41,078 nt of DNA from JBBKWG01 sp037968835 (GCA_037968835.1 JBBKWG010000038.1:1-41078); one strand, 5' to 3'. Counted from the stretch's first letter, positions 24,131 through 33,173 are shown. Notes: generated by a model not told the origin, from the sequence alone. Program-made: numbers and translations.

Positions 24131-26277
24131 ACCTGCCCCCCGAAGGTCAATCGCGCCGCGTCGCGTCGCCGCTGCAAATGAGCGATGATCTGCGCCGAAA
24201 TGCCCGCCAGCCACCGTTCCAGCGGACGCGGATTGTGAACGATGTCGGCCTGATAGAACGACGGACACAGGATCGCCGCGTCCGCGACTTCCCCGCAGTT
24301 GCCGCACCCGACGCAGGTTTCGTCGATCGTCGCAACCGGATCGTCGCGCAGCGGATCGTCCAGCGTTTTCAAAGACAACGACGGGCAACCCGACAGGCGC
24401 ATACAGGCGTGATCGCCGGTGCAGATGTCCTCGTCGACGCCAAAGCGCGGCACCGCAACACGCCGCCCGTTGTCGATTGCCACGCGGCGCAAAGGCTTCT
24501 CGCGCCGCTCCCGGTTCAACATGCATTCCGACGACGCAACGATAACCTTTGGCCCCACGTGACCCGTCGTCAGCGCCTCGTGCAACAACGCCTTCATCTT
24601 CGGCACGTCATACGTCCGGTCGATCTGGCGCACCCACGTCACGCCGACGCCCTTCAACGCCTTGGTGATCGGGTTCTTCGTCTTTTTCGACACATTTAGC
24701 GCCCGCGACGACGGGATGTCCTGCCCGCCCGTTGCCGCCGAGTAGAAGTTGTCGACGACCACGATCACGCCGTCCGATTTGTTGAAGACGGCATTCGAGA
24801 TCGACGATGACAAACCGTTGTGCCAGAACCCGCCGTCGCCGATGAGCGAGATCGGCCGCCGCTCGCCACCGCCATCAAATGCCGCGTTCGAGGCCGGACC
24901 CAGCCCATAGCCCATTGTCGTCCCGCCAATCCGAAACGGCGGCAGCGACGAAAAATGGTGGCACCCGATGTCCGACGCGACCTGATGCATCCCCAATTCC
25001 TGCTCGACCAGTTTCAGCGCCGCGAAAAACGGTCGCTCGGGGCATCCGGTGCAAAAACCGGGATAGCGGATCGGGACGACTTCGCTCAAATCCGGCATCT
25101 CGACCGGCCCTAACGTGTTCGGACTGCGCCTGTCGGCCGGCAGCAATTCGGGGGCATGTGCGCGCAAAAACCCGGTCACGCCCTCAAGCATGACCTGCCC
25201 GGTGTATTCGCCCGTCATCGGCAGCACGTCCTTGCCCGAAATCGGCATCGTCCGCCCGGCCTTGTGCAAGGTCGATCTGAACGCCTGCTCGATATAATCC
25301 GGGTGCCCTTCCTCGACGATCAACACCGCGTCCTTGCCCTCGGCGAAGGCCAGAAAGGCGTCGTCGTCCAGGGGATAGGTCACGTTCAGCACCCAGAGCG
25401 GCAGATCGGTGTTGCCGTAAAGATCGGCCAGCCCCAGACGCTGCAAGGCCCGGATCACGCCGTTATACATGCCCCCCTGCAACACGATCCCGACTTTCCC
25501 GTCCTTGGCCCCGAATTCTTCGTTCAGTCCGTTCTCGCGGATGTAATTCAGCACCGCAGGCCGCCGCTCGGTATACTTCGACGCTTCCTGGCGATACGAA
25601 TTCGGCGGCAGGATGATCCGCCCCGGATCGCGCTTGGGTGCCGACAATGCCGCGTGAACCGGCATCGGCGGGGACACGTTGTCGGACGCCACGAATGATC
25701 CGGTCACGTGACACGCACGGATCCGCAACTGCATCAGCACCGGCGTATGCGAGGCTTCGCTCATCTCGAAACCCCAGCGCACGGCCTTGACGATGGTCGG
25801 CAGGTTCGGGCGCGGGTCCAGCAGCCAAAGCTGCGACTTCATCGCGAACGCATACGAGCGTTCCTGCATGATCGAAGATCCCTCGCCGTAATCCTCGCCG
25901 ACAATCACCAGCGCGCCGCCGGTAACGCCGGTCGACGACAGGTTCGCCAATGCGTCCGACGCAACATTCATCCCGACCGGACCCTTGAACGTCACCGCGC
26001 CCCGAATGGGATAATGCACCGACGCCGCCAACATCGCGGCAGCCGCCGATTCCGAGGCATTCGCCTCGAACCGGACATCAAGCTCGCCGAGCAAATCCTG
26101 CGCATCCGACAGCACGTCCATGAGGTGGCTGATCGGCGCTCCCTGATACCCGCCGACATAACCGACGCCGCATTCCAGAAGTGCCTTGGTGATCGCAAGA
26201 ATGCCCTCGCCGGTGAACGTCTCGCCCGCGCCCATACGCAGGTGTGCGACCTCTGCCTTGAAACTGCGTTCTGCCAT
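24127..26277 (-). CDS. iorA: Indolepyruvate ferredoxin oxidoreductase subunit alpha-type protein
   Basis: A 716-residue ThDP enzyme. The N-terminal part holds the pyrimidine-binding domain (GVGYVGGYQGAPISHLMDVL) with the EANASESAAAAMLAA region. The ThDP/Mg motif is GDGGFWHNGLSSSISNAVFN near residue 480. A ferredoxin-like C-terminus follows: CTGDHACMRLSGC and CVGCGNCG...CP, though the first set is spaced unlike a standard 4Fe-4S motif. It oxidises aryl pyruvates (indole-, phenyl- or hydroxyphenylpyruvate) made by transamination of aromatic amino acids. It is the first gene of a two-gene operon starting at 26277. Confidence 0.92.
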   Translation of the reverse strand: MAERSFKAEVAHLRMGAGETFTGEGILAITKALLECGVGYVGGYQGAPISHLMDVLSDAQDLLGELDVRFEANASESAAAAMLAASVHYPIRGAVTFKGPVGMNVASDALANLSSTGVTGGALVIVGEDYGEGSSIMQERSYAFAMKSQLWLLDPRPNLPTIVKAVRWGFEMSEASHTPVLMQLRIRACHVTGSFVASDNVSPPMPVHAALSAPKRDPGRIILPPNSYRQEASKYTERRPAVLNYIRENGLNEEFGAKDGKVGIVLQGGMYNGVIRALQRLGLADLYGNTDLPLWVLNVTYPLDDDAFLAFAEGKDAVLIVEEGHPDYIEQAFRSTLHKAGRTMPISGKDVLPMTGEYTGQVMLEGVTGFLRAHAPELLPADRRSPNTLGPVEMPDLSEVVPIRYPGFCTGCPERPFFAALKLVEQELGMHQVASDIGCHHFSSLPPFRIGGTTMGYGLGPASNAAFDGGGERRPISLIGDGGFWHNGLSSSISNAVFNKSDGVIVVVDNFYSAATGGQDIPSSRALNVSKKTKNPITKALKGVGVTWVRQIDRTYDVPKMKALLHEALTTGHVGPKVIVASSECMLNRERREKPLRRVAIDNGRRVAVPRFGVDEDICTGDHACMRLSGCPSLSLKTLDDPLRDDPVATIDETCVGCGNCGEVADAAILCPSFYQADIVHNPRPLERWLAGISAQIIAHLQRRRDAARLTFGGQV

Positions 26278-26356
26278 ATCTCTCCCCGGCGCAGATGCGA
26301 TTTTCAGTCAACCACACGCGACAGGCCCTGACAAAGCCCAATCGCCGCAGACCGAT

Positions 26357-26411
26357 GAGGCACCAACGAGGCACCGACGAGATACCGACGCAATACCGAC
26401 GTGATACCGAC
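26357..26411. repeat. Five tandem 11-bp repeats (GAGATACCGAC-type)
   Basis: Five back-to-back 11-bp units ending in ACC(G/A)AC: GAGGCACCAAC, GAGGCACCGAC, GAGATACCGAC, GCAATACCGAC and GTGATACCGAC. A degraded sixth unit may precede them. The array lies 80 bases upstream of the iorA start and 70 bases before the cobalamin riboswitch, so it sits in the shared promoter region. The 11-bp period is near one DNA turn and would stack binding sites on one face. Confidence 0.85.
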
Positions 26412-26480
26412 GCTTTGCAGGCTTGACTCGACGCCCTCCCGGTCCTACCCCGATCATGCTTTGGTTTCGTCCGGATCCGT

Positions 26481-26646
26481 CCGGTCGATGAAAAGGGAAC
26501 GCGGTGCGGACGTTGTCCAATCCCGCGGCTGCCCCCGCAACTGTAAGCGGATAGCGAGGCTGAGAGATGCCACTGGGGGCGACCCCCGGGAAGGCCAGCC
26601 AAGCGATGACCCGCAAGCCAGGAGACCTGCCAGGGCGATCACCCGG
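26481..26646 (+). ncRNA. Cobalamin (B12) riboswitch
   Basis: The conserved parts of the adenosylcobalamin riboswitch appear in order: AAAAGGGAA then GGTG after the first strand of P1, CTGCCCCCGCAACTGTAAGCGG, GCCACTGG with GGGAAGGCC, GATGACCCGC, and the B12 box AGCCAGGAGACCTGCC at 26616-26631. The closing stem P1 can form between CCGGTCGAT (26481-26489) and ATCACCCGG (26638-26646), with seven of nine positions paired. It precedes btuB, so bound cobalamin should switch off uptake. The exact ends are estimated. Confidence 0.96.
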
Positions 26647-26682
26647 TTTGAGGCGCGGGGCGCGCAGCGAACGGCGGTATGT

Positions 26683-26768
26683 CCGCAGAGGTGATGATCG
26701 CCGTCTGCGGAAAGATCATCTTTCCAATGGCTTATGGACAAACCGGTGACCCCGATAGCGGGCGCCGG
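26683..26768 (+). promoter_or_regulatory. Putative riboswitch expression platform: three hairpins before btuB
   Basis: Between the riboswitch and btuB lie CCGCAGA (26683-26689) pairing with TCTGCGG (26704-26710); GGAAAGA (26709-26715) pairing with TCTTTCC (26719-26725), which shares two bases with the first stem so the two compete; and CCGGTG..CCCG (26743-26754) pairing with CGGG CGCCGG (26759-26768) around an ATAG loop, 21 bases before the ATG. No T run follows any of them, so control of ribosome access is more likely than termination. Confidence 0.5.
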
Positions 26769-26789
26769 ATATGACGTGGAATTTGAACG

Positions 26790-28586
26790 ATGACGAAAGA
26801 TCTGATCTATGCACTGGCAGGGGCGGTCGCTCTTTTGCCCGGCAACGCACTGGCCCAAAGCGCCATCGAACTTGACGAAGCGGTGGTCTATTCCGGACTG
26901 ATCCCGGTCGACATAAACCGCACAGGCGCAACGATCGAAGTGCTGGAAACCGAGGATCTCGAAACCGGCGCGCAAAGCATCGAAGACGCGCTAGACGCCC
27001 TCCCCGGTATCTCAACCTCCTCCAACGGCACCCTCGGCACAGTAACCGCTTTGCGCCTCCGCGGCCTCGACGGCAAGTATATCGGCGTGACCATAGACGG
27101 GATCGAAGTAACTGATCCATCGAGTGTGCAAACCAGCTTCAACTTCGGAACCCTGACCCGCGGCTTTCCCGGGCGCATCGAACTTGCCAAAGGCAACCAG
27201 ACGGCGATCTACGGCTCGGACGCCATAGCGGGTGCGATCAACATCACTACGTGGCGCCCCGACCGCCCGGGCTTTTCCTGGGGCGGCGCGCTCGAAGCGG
27301 GCAGCTATGGCACCGTTTCAAGCACCCTCAATATCGGCAGGCTCGATAGCGACGGCGAAATCGCTCTGACCCTCTCGGCAATCCGCTCGGACGGCATCTC
27401 GGCGCAGGACGGCAACACCGAAGCAGACGCCTTCAATCAAGCCGCAGCAACGTTCTATCTGTCGCGGGATGTTTCCGAGGCGGTCACACTGGGTCTGTCG
27501 GCGCTGCAATCCTCTTCACTGACGGAAATCGACGCTTCCGCTACCGATCCCACTGGCGAAGCCCACGAGGATCGGAGCGGCGCACGTGCTTTCGCCCTGA
27601 TCGACGCGGGAACAATTTCGCACGAACTCGCGGCCTCCTATTACGAGGTGACGCGTTTCGATCCGTTCTCGGTTTTCACCAACGAATTCATCGGCAAACG
27701 CACCAAACTGGAATACATCGGCACCGCGGAGATCGGGCCCGACGTGACGATTGCGTTCGGAGCTGAATGGTGCGAGGAACTATCGATCCTCGACGGCGCA
27801 GGCGAGAAGGCGTCCAACGGCGCGGTTTTCGGCGAACTGCAATACGCATTGTCACCTGAGGCCGACGCAACGATTTCCCTGCGCCACGACGTCTTTTCAG
27901 ACTTCGACGATCAGACAACGGGACGCGCCGCGCTGGTTTACCGACTGTCCGGCGACACAACGATCCGCGCTTCCGTTGGCACCGGATACCGCGCGCCGTC
28001 GCTCTACGAGCGTTTCGGCCCGTTCGGACTCGCCACCATTCAGCCCGAAACCAGCATTGGCGGAGACCTCGGCATCGAATCGACGATTGGCGCGACCACA
28101 TTCGCCGCCACAGCGTTCCACACGAAAATCGAGGATCGGATCGACTACGATTTCGCGACGTCGACTTACAATCAAGTGCCCGGGACCACCGTCAGCCAAG
28201 GCGTAGAACTGTCCGCCAGAACAAACGTCGGGCGCGCTGAAATCTACGGCAACTACACTTATACAAACGCCGAAATCGACGGCACGAGGTTGCTCCGCGT
28301 CCCGCGCCACGATCTGACTCTGGGCCTTGCCGCGCCGATCACAGCGAACATCACCGGCGCGTTGGAGGTGCGTCACGTCAGGGATCGACTCGACGTGAAC
28401 GACGCCTTCGCAACGGTCGCGGCGGACGACTACACCGTCGCCAACGCCACGATCAGCTACGCCGTCAACGACAATGCAGAAGCCTACCTGCGGGTCGAAA
28501 ATCTGTTCGACGAAGACTACCAGACAGCGAACAGCTTCAATACGCCCGACCGATCGTTCTATGTTGGTCTGCGTGCCTCGTTCTAA
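26790..28586 (+). CDS. btuB: TonB-dependent outer-membrane vitamin B12 receptor
   Basis: A 598-residue outer-membrane receptor, close to the length of E. coli BtuB. It has a signal peptide (MTKDLIYALAGAVALLPGNALAQ), a TonB-box-like DEAVVYSG, a plug domain (ALDALPGISTSS, VTALRLRGLDGKYIGVTIDGIEV, GSDAIAGAINITT) and a beta barrel ending in the family's VENLFDEDYQTANSFNTPDRSFYVGLRASF with terminal Phe. The riboswitch directly upstream supports cobalamin or a precursor as the ligand. The following binding-protein gene begins within its last codons. Confidence 0.95.
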   Translation: MTKDLIYALAGAVALLPGNALAQSAIELDEAVVYSGLIPVDINRTGATIEVLETEDLETGAQSIEDALDALPGISTSSNGTLGTVTALRLRGLDGKYIGVTIDGIEVTDPSSVQTSFNFGTLTRGFPGRIELAKGNQTAIYGSDAIAGAINITTWRPDRPGFSWGGALEAGSYGTVSSTLNIGRLDSDGEIALTLSAIRSDGISAQDGNTEADAFNQAAATFYLSRDVSEAVTLGLSALQSSSLTEIDASATDPTGEAHEDRSGARAFALIDAGTISHELAASYYEVTRFDPFSVFTNEFIGKRTKLEYIGTAEIGPDVTIAFGAEWCEELSILDGAGEKASNGAVFGELQYALSPEADATISLRHDVFSDFDDQTTGRAALVYRLSGDTTIRASVGTGYRAPSLYERFGPFGLATIQPETSIGGDLGIESTIGATTFAATAFHTKIEDRIDYDFATSTYNQVPGTTVSQGVELSARTNVGRAEIYGNYTYTNAEIDGTRLLRVPRHDLTLGLAAPITANITGALEVRHVRDRLDVNDAFATVAADDYTVANATISYAVNDNAEAYLRVENLFDEDYQTANSFNTPDRSFYVGLRASF

Positions 28587-29397
28587 CCTCATAGCCCTAG
28601 CCGCCGCCCTCGCGATCTTCGTCGTTGGGGCGGCGCACGCCGACGTGCCGAAGCGCGTCGTTTCAATGAACCTGTGCACCGACCAGCTTGCAATGATGCT
28701 GGCCGCGCCGGGTCAGCTTGTATCAGTCAGCCGCATCGCCGCCGATCCGCTTTCCTCGGCGATGTCCGACGAGGCGCAGGACTATCCGCTCAACAACGGC
28801 CGGGCCGAGGAGATATACGCATTGGACCCCGATCTGGTCCTCGCAGGCAACTATTCGGACCCTCTGGCAATCTCGATGCTCCGCAATCTGGGCATCAAGG
28901 TCATGCAGTTCGATATTGCCGACGAACTTGCCGATATCCCGGCACAGGTCCGCCTCATGGGACAAGCACTGGGCCGGACTGGTGAATCGGAAAAGCTGGC
29001 GGACGAATTCGAGACCGCGATTAAAGCCCTCAAAGCTCCCGACACCGATCGGCCCACGGCCGCGTTCTTTTACGCCAACGGTTATTCGCTCGGAGCCGGA
29101 ACGCTGTCGAACGACATAATTACCCATGTGGGCTTCACCAACCTTGCTGAACGCATTGGCCGAGCAGGGGGCGGGCGGCTGTCGCTGGAGGAACTGCTTT
29201 TGCATCGCCCCGATGTCCTCATCACCGCGCCGAGGTATGCCGGCGCGTCCCTGTCCGAAGCGGTCATGGCCCACCCGGCACTGGCCGACATTCCCCGCGT
29301 CGATAGCAGCAGCGCATGGATTTGCGGCACGCCGCTGGTCCTGGGAGCGGTCAGCGACATGGTGCGCGCCCGCCAGCAAATCACGGCGTCGCAATAG
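28561..29397 (+). CDS. btuF: Periplasmic cobalamin-binding protein (BtuF-like, ABC type III)
   Basis: A 278-residue protein beginning at the ATG at 28561 inside the end of btuB (GTG 28573 is an alternative); the N-terminus is a signal peptide ending GAAHA. The core is of the BtuF/FecB type: RVVSMNLCTDQLAMMLAAPGQLVSVSR, then YALDPDLVLAGNYSD and the long connecting helix near 115-145, typical of metal-chelate binding proteins. Position after btuB and under the same riboswitch suggests cobalamin or cobinamide capture. No btuC or btuD permease/ATPase follows; the next gene is cobQ, so the membrane subunits must be elsewhere or borrowed. Confidence 0.85.
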   Translation: MLVCVPRSNLIALAAALAIFVVGAAHADVPKRVVSMNLCTDQLAMMLAAPGQLVSVSRIAADPLSSAMSDEAQDYPLNNGRAEEIYALDPDLVLAGNYSDPLAISMLRNLGIKVMQFDIADELADIPAQVRLMGQALGRTGESEKLADEFETAIKALKAPDTDRPTAAFFYANGYSLGAGTLSNDIITHVGFTNLAERIGRAGGGRLSLEELLLHRPDVLITAPRYAGASLSEAVMAHPALADIPRVDSSSAWICGTPLVLGAVSDMVRARQQITASQ

Positions 29398-29443
29398 TGC
29401 GGCGTTCGCTCTCCTCGACCATTCAGCACCGAGAGCCGATCCT

Positions 29444-30928
29444 GTGACCCGCGCGCTGATGATCCAGGGCACCGGTTCGAATGTCGGCAAGTCCGTCATC
29501 GTGGCGGGCCTTTGCCGCGCCGCACTGAGGCGTGGAATTTCGGTCGTGCCGTTCAAACCGCAGAACATGTCCAACAATGCGGCAGTCACCGACGATGGCG
29601 GCGAGATCGGCCGTGCGCAGGCACTTCAGGCGCTGGCCTGCCGACGTCCGCTCTCGGTCCACATGAACCCGGTTCTGCTGAAACCCGTCACCGACACAGG
29701 CGCGCAGGTCATCGTTCAGGGTCACGTCCGCGGCACGCTTGGCGCGCGCGCCTATAGCGAGGCCAAACCAGACCTGATGCCCGCGGTTCTCGACAGCTTC
29801 GCACGTCTTGCAGCAAACGCGGATCTGGTCTTGATCGAGGGCGCGGGCAGCCCAGCCGAGGTCAATCTGCGGGTCGGCGATATCGCCAACATGGGCTTCG
29901 CGCGCGCCGCTGGAATCCCCGTGATCCTGCTTGGCGACATCGACCGTGGTGGCGTGATCGCACAGATCGTCGGCACCAAAGCGGTGCTCGACACCGAGGA
30001 TTCCGCGCTGATCCGTGGCTTTGCAATCATCTAGTTCCGCGGCGATCCAGCGCTGTTCGATGACGGATACTCACTCATCGAAGCGACCACAGGCTGGCGC
30101 GGATTCGGCGTCATCCCGTGGTTCGACGACGTCGGAAAGCTCCCTGCCGAGGATGCCGCCGACATTGGCCTAAGTCACCGCGACGCCGCGTTCCACATCG
30201 CCTGTCCGATGTTGTCGCGGATCGCGAATTTCGACGATCTTGACCCTTGGAAACAAGAGCCGGGCGTGCGCCTGTCGATGGTCCCGCCGGGCACCGCGCT
30301 GCCGGGCGACGCCGATGTGGTCATAATTCCCGGCACCAAATCCACGCTCGGCGATCTGGCGTTCTTCCGCGCGCAGGGCTGGGACGTCGATCTTGTCGCC
30401 CACGTGCGGCGCGGCGGTCAGGTGCTTGGCCTATGCGGAGGCTACCAGATGCTTGGCCGCACGATTGCCGACCCCGCTGGCCTCGACGGTCAACCGGGAG
30501 AACAGGCCGGTCTTGGACTTCTGGACATCGAAACCGTGATGCACCCGGATAAACGCCTGAGCCGCGTCAGCGCGACCCATGCCAATGGCGTCACGTTTGA
30601 AGGCTACGAAATCCACATCGGTCGAACCACCGGACCTGACACAGCGCGGCCTTTCGCCCGGATTACGGACCAGCCAGACGGCGCGACCTCACCCGACGGC
30701 AAGATCGCCGGAACCTATCTGCACGGCCTGTTTTCAGACGATGTTTTCCGACGCGCATGGCTTGCCGAACGCGGTGTTGATGCAGGCCAATTCAGCTATG
30801 GAGCCGGTGTCGAGGCAGCACTCGACGCGCTCGCCGCCCACCTGGAAACCCACATGGACCTCGACGCGCTTTTCGATGCCGCCGAACCCATCTCGAACAC
30901 GTCGGCCAGAGCGTCCCACTCGTCTTGA
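29444..30928 (+). pseudogene. cobQ: Cobyric acid synthase, interrupted by one in-frame amber codon
   Basis: Two collinear pieces of CobQ in the same frame. CobQ amidates four side chains of adenosylcobyrinate diamide using glutamine. Piece one from GTG 29444 (VTRALMIQGTGSNVGKS, the P-loop-like synthetase start) runs to RGFAII and a TAG at 30032-30034; piece two resumes at once with FRGDPALFDDG and continues to the amidotransferase domain with its nucleophile in GLCGGYQMLG and the end His in GTYLHGLF. Intact CobQ reads NKFRGD here; the Asn is Ile and the Lys codon is TAG, a likely A-to-T change. Without the stop the protein is 494 residues, the usual size. The truncated 196-residue product would lack the glutamine domain. 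A sequence error cannot be excluded. Confidence 0.88.
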
Positions 30929-30937
30929 CAGCAACGC

Positions 30938-31001
30938 ACAGGATAAACGGCGGGCTTCCTTCATCCTGTCGAAAATACCTCGGGGTTTGGGGGCCGGCCC
31001 C
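30938..31001. terminator. Intergenic palindromes between cobQ and spuC-type gene
   Basis: The 91-base gap between the converging genes holds ACAGGAT (30938-30944) pairing with ATCCTGT (30963-30969) and a perfect GGGGCCGGCCCC (30990-31001). Between them lies GAAAATACCTCGGGG, which resembles a short tail repeat I recall from many Rhodobacterales gene ends. A two-sided terminator is plausible, though no clear T run is present. Confidence 0.4.
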
Positions 31002-31019
31002 TAGGACCCGGGTCGCGCC

Positions 31020-32417
31020 TCAGTTGGCCGCCTTCATCAGTCCTTCATCCGTCAGGCGAACGAGGGCTTCGTCGAGTGATTTCCACGCCCGCTCGATCAA
31101 TTGGTCGATTTCTTCAGGGGTGATGACCAGAGACGGTGCCAGGATCATTCTGTCGCCGACATGGCGCATGATCAGGTTGTTGGCAAAGCAACGCTCGCGG
31201 CAGATATGACCGGCGGTCCCGGCGTCGGCAGCGAACGCGGCGCGGCTGCCCTTGTGCGGTGTCAACGCGATCGACCCCATCATGCCGATGATCCGCGCCT
31301 CGCCGACCAGCGGGTGATCCGCCAACGCTTCCCACTTGGCGCGCAGATGCGGCCCCGCTCCGTCACGGACGTTGCCGATCAGGTTCTCTTCCTCGATGAT
31401 GCGCAGATTCTCGAGCGCCACCGCGGCGGCGACCGGATGCCCGGAATAGGTGTAGCCGTGGTTGAATTCGGTCTCGCCGACGACGTTGGCCACCTCGTCA
31501 CAAACGATCGAGCCGCCAATCGGCAGATAGCCTGACGACAAACCCTTGGCGATGGTCATGATATGCGGCTGGATGCCCACGGTCTGCGATCCGAACCAAT
31601 TGCCGGTGCGCCCGAACCCGCAGATCACCTCGTCGGCGATCAGAAGGATGTCGTGCGCGTCGCATATCCGCTTGATTTCCGGCCAGTAGGTATCGGGCGG
31701 AATGATGACCCCGCCCGCGCCCTGGATCGGTTCCGCGATAAAGGCCGCAACTCGATCTTCACCGTGTTCGACAATCGCCGCCTCAAGCTCGCGCGCCCGT
31801 GCCAACCCGAATTCTTCGGGGCTCATGTCGCCGCCCTCGGCGTACCAGTGTGGTTGGCCGATGTGATGCATGTCCGGGATCGGCAAGCCGCCCTGCTCGT
31901 GCATCGAGGTCATGCCGCCAAGCGAGGCGCCCCCCATAGTCGATCCGTGATAGGAGTTCATGCGCGAAATGATGATGGACTTGTTCGGCTTACCCTTCAC
32001 CGCCCAGTAATGGCGCACAAGCCGGATGTTCGTGTCGTTGGCTTCCGACCCTGACCCGGCGAAGAACACATGGTTCAGATCGCCAGGCGCCAGTTCAGCC
32101 AGCTTTGCCGACAATGCAATCGCCGGAATGTGCGTGGTCTGGAAGAACGTGTTGTAGAACGACAACTCGCGCATCTGGCGCGCAGCAGCGTCCGCCATTT
32201 CATCGCGTCCATAGCCGATGTTGACACACCACAGGCCAGCCATGCCATCCAGTATCCGCTCGCCCTCGCTGTCGGTCAGCCAGACGCCGTCGCCACGGGT
32301 AATGATGCGGGCGCCTTTCTTCGAGAACCCGCTTTGCGTCGAAAACGGGTGCATGTGGTGCGCCGCGTCCAAAGCCTGAAGTTCAGCGGTCGGCATGTGA
32401 TTTGTGATGGCGGGCAT
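31020..32417 (-). CDS. spuC: Putrescine/polyamine-type class III transaminase (SpuC-like)
   Basis: A 465-residue PLP-dependent omega-aminotransferase that moves the terminal amino group of putrescine or a similar diamine to pyruvate. The ATG at 32417 has AGGAGT before it. Signature stretches close to SpuC of Pseudomonas are GARIITRGDGVWLTDSEG, DGMAGLWCVNIGYG, FFAGSGSEANDT, the PLP-binding Asp262 in IADEVICGFGRTG and Lys291 in IAKGLSSGYLPIGG. Its neighbours are a GntR regulator and a polyamine-type ABC transporter, which supports putrescine or spermidine catabolism. Class III enzymes are promiscuous, so beta-alanine or taurine remain possible substrates. Confidence 0.88.
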   Translation of the reverse strand: MPAITNHMPTAELQALDAAHHMHPFSTQSGFSKKGARIITRGDGVWLTDSEGERILDGMAGLWCVNIGYGRDEMADAAARQMRELSFYNTFFQTTHIPAIALSAKLAELAPGDLNHVFFAGSGSEANDTNIRLVRHYWAVKGKPNKSIIISRMNSYHGSTMGGASLGGMTSMHEQGGLPIPDMHHIGQPHWYAEGGDMSPEEFGLARARELEAAIVEHGEDRVAAFIAEPIQGAGGVIIPPDTYWPEIKRICDAHDILLIADEVICGFGRTGNWFGSQTVGIQPHIMTIAKGLSSGYLPIGGSIVCDEVANVVGETEFNHGYTYSGHPVAAAVALENLRIIEEENLIGNVRDGAGPHLRAKWEALADHPLVGEARIIGMMGSIALTPHKGSRAAFAADAGTAGHICRERCFANNLIMRHVGDRMILAPSLVITPEEIDQLIERAWKSLDEALVRLTDEGLMKAAN

Positions 32418-32452
32418 GGCGTGACTCCTGTGTCGCGGGACTGCTGCCCGGA

Positions 32453-32465
32453 ATATGATCAAATT
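32453..32465. promoter_or_regulatory. Putative GntR operator before spuC-type gene (ATATGATCAAATT)
   Basis: A near-palindrome centred on TGATCA, located 36 bases before the transaminase start. The identical 13-mer occurs before the potF-type gene at 33251 and a weaker version before the gntR gene at 33174. The shared motif at all three promoters of the locus suggests it binds the GntR protein encoded between them. Confidence 0.65.
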
Positions 32466-32501
32466 GCGACTGCCGTCAATCCGCCGACCGAGAGGTCAGG
32501 A

Positions 32502-33152
32502 CTATTCGGAAAGCGACAGTCGCACCTGATCAATGCCTTGCCGGATATCGTCGGCGATCGCACGCGCGACCGCTTGACCGTCGCTGCGCCTCAGCGCCGA
32601 CAGCGCTTCGCTGTGCATATCCGGCAGATTCGCGGTGCCATAGCGCCCGCAGACGATTCGAAGCGAAGGCCCGATGCGCAGCCACAGTGCGGCAGCGATC
32701 TTGTTCAGGATCTGGGCATCCGCCTGATCGTACAAGCAGAAGTGAAAGGAATAATTGTGCTCGAGATAACTTTCGACATTCCCCGAATCGATGGCGGCAT
32801 CGACACCTGCGTCATACGCCTGAAGTGCATCCAGACAGCCCTCGCTCATGTGATCGGCAGCCAGTGCGGCCAGTCGCGGTTCGACGGAAAGGCGGACAAG
32901 GCTGATATGCTCAAGGTCCCTCAGCGACAATTCGGGAACACGCACCCGGCGATTGCCCCGGGCCTCCAGCGCGCCTTCCGCGCTCAGCCGTCGGATCGCT
33001 TCGCGCACTGGAGTCATCCCGGCCCCGGTGGCATCGGTAAGCCCCTGAATTGTCACAGCTTGGCCGGGCACTAAACTTCCGAAAAGGATCATGTTACGGA
33101 TCTGAAGATAGATCGCCTGATGTTCGGGAAGCTTGGTGTCGGTCTCGTTCAC
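32502..33152 (-). CDS. GntR-family transcriptional regulator (FadR/FCD subgroup)
   Basis: A 216-residue regulator with a winged helix at about 10-75 (IYLQIRNMILFGSLVPGQAVT, then GMTPVREAIRRLSAEGALE, the GntR signature) and an all-helical FCD effector domain (LEHISLVRLSVEPRLAALAADHM and the later HNYSFHFCLYDQAD with metal-type His). It lies between the transaminase and the divergent transporter genes, so it likely controls both and itself through the TGATCA motifs. The effector may be a polyamine or its breakdown acid (inference). Confidence 0.92.
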   Translation of the reverse strand: MNETDTKLPEHQAIYLQIRNMILFGSLVPGQAVTIQGLTDATGAGMTPVREAIRRLSAEGALEARGNRRVRVPELSLRDLEHISLVRLSVEPRLAALAADHMSEGCLDALQAYDAGVDAAIDSGNVESYLEHNYSFHFCLYDQADAQILNKIAAALWLRIGPSLRIVCGRYGTANLPDMHSEALSALRRSDGQAVARAIADDIRQGIDQVRLSLSE

Positions 33153-33173
33153 GCGTCGGGGCTCCGTGTCGTG

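Noticed and set aside
24131..24526. N-terminal extension of the IorB-type protein into the IorA-type gene
   Set aside because: The first 132 codons are out-of-frame IorA sequence; a GTG overlapping the IorA stop gives the expected start.
26357..26411. CRISPR-like array
   Set aside because: The units are 11 bp with no spacers between them and no cas genes are near.
30032..30034. TAG in cobQ as programmed pyrrolysine or readthrough codon
   Set aside because: No pyl genes are visible, no stem-loop of the expected kind follows, and a simple Lys-to-stop change explains it better.
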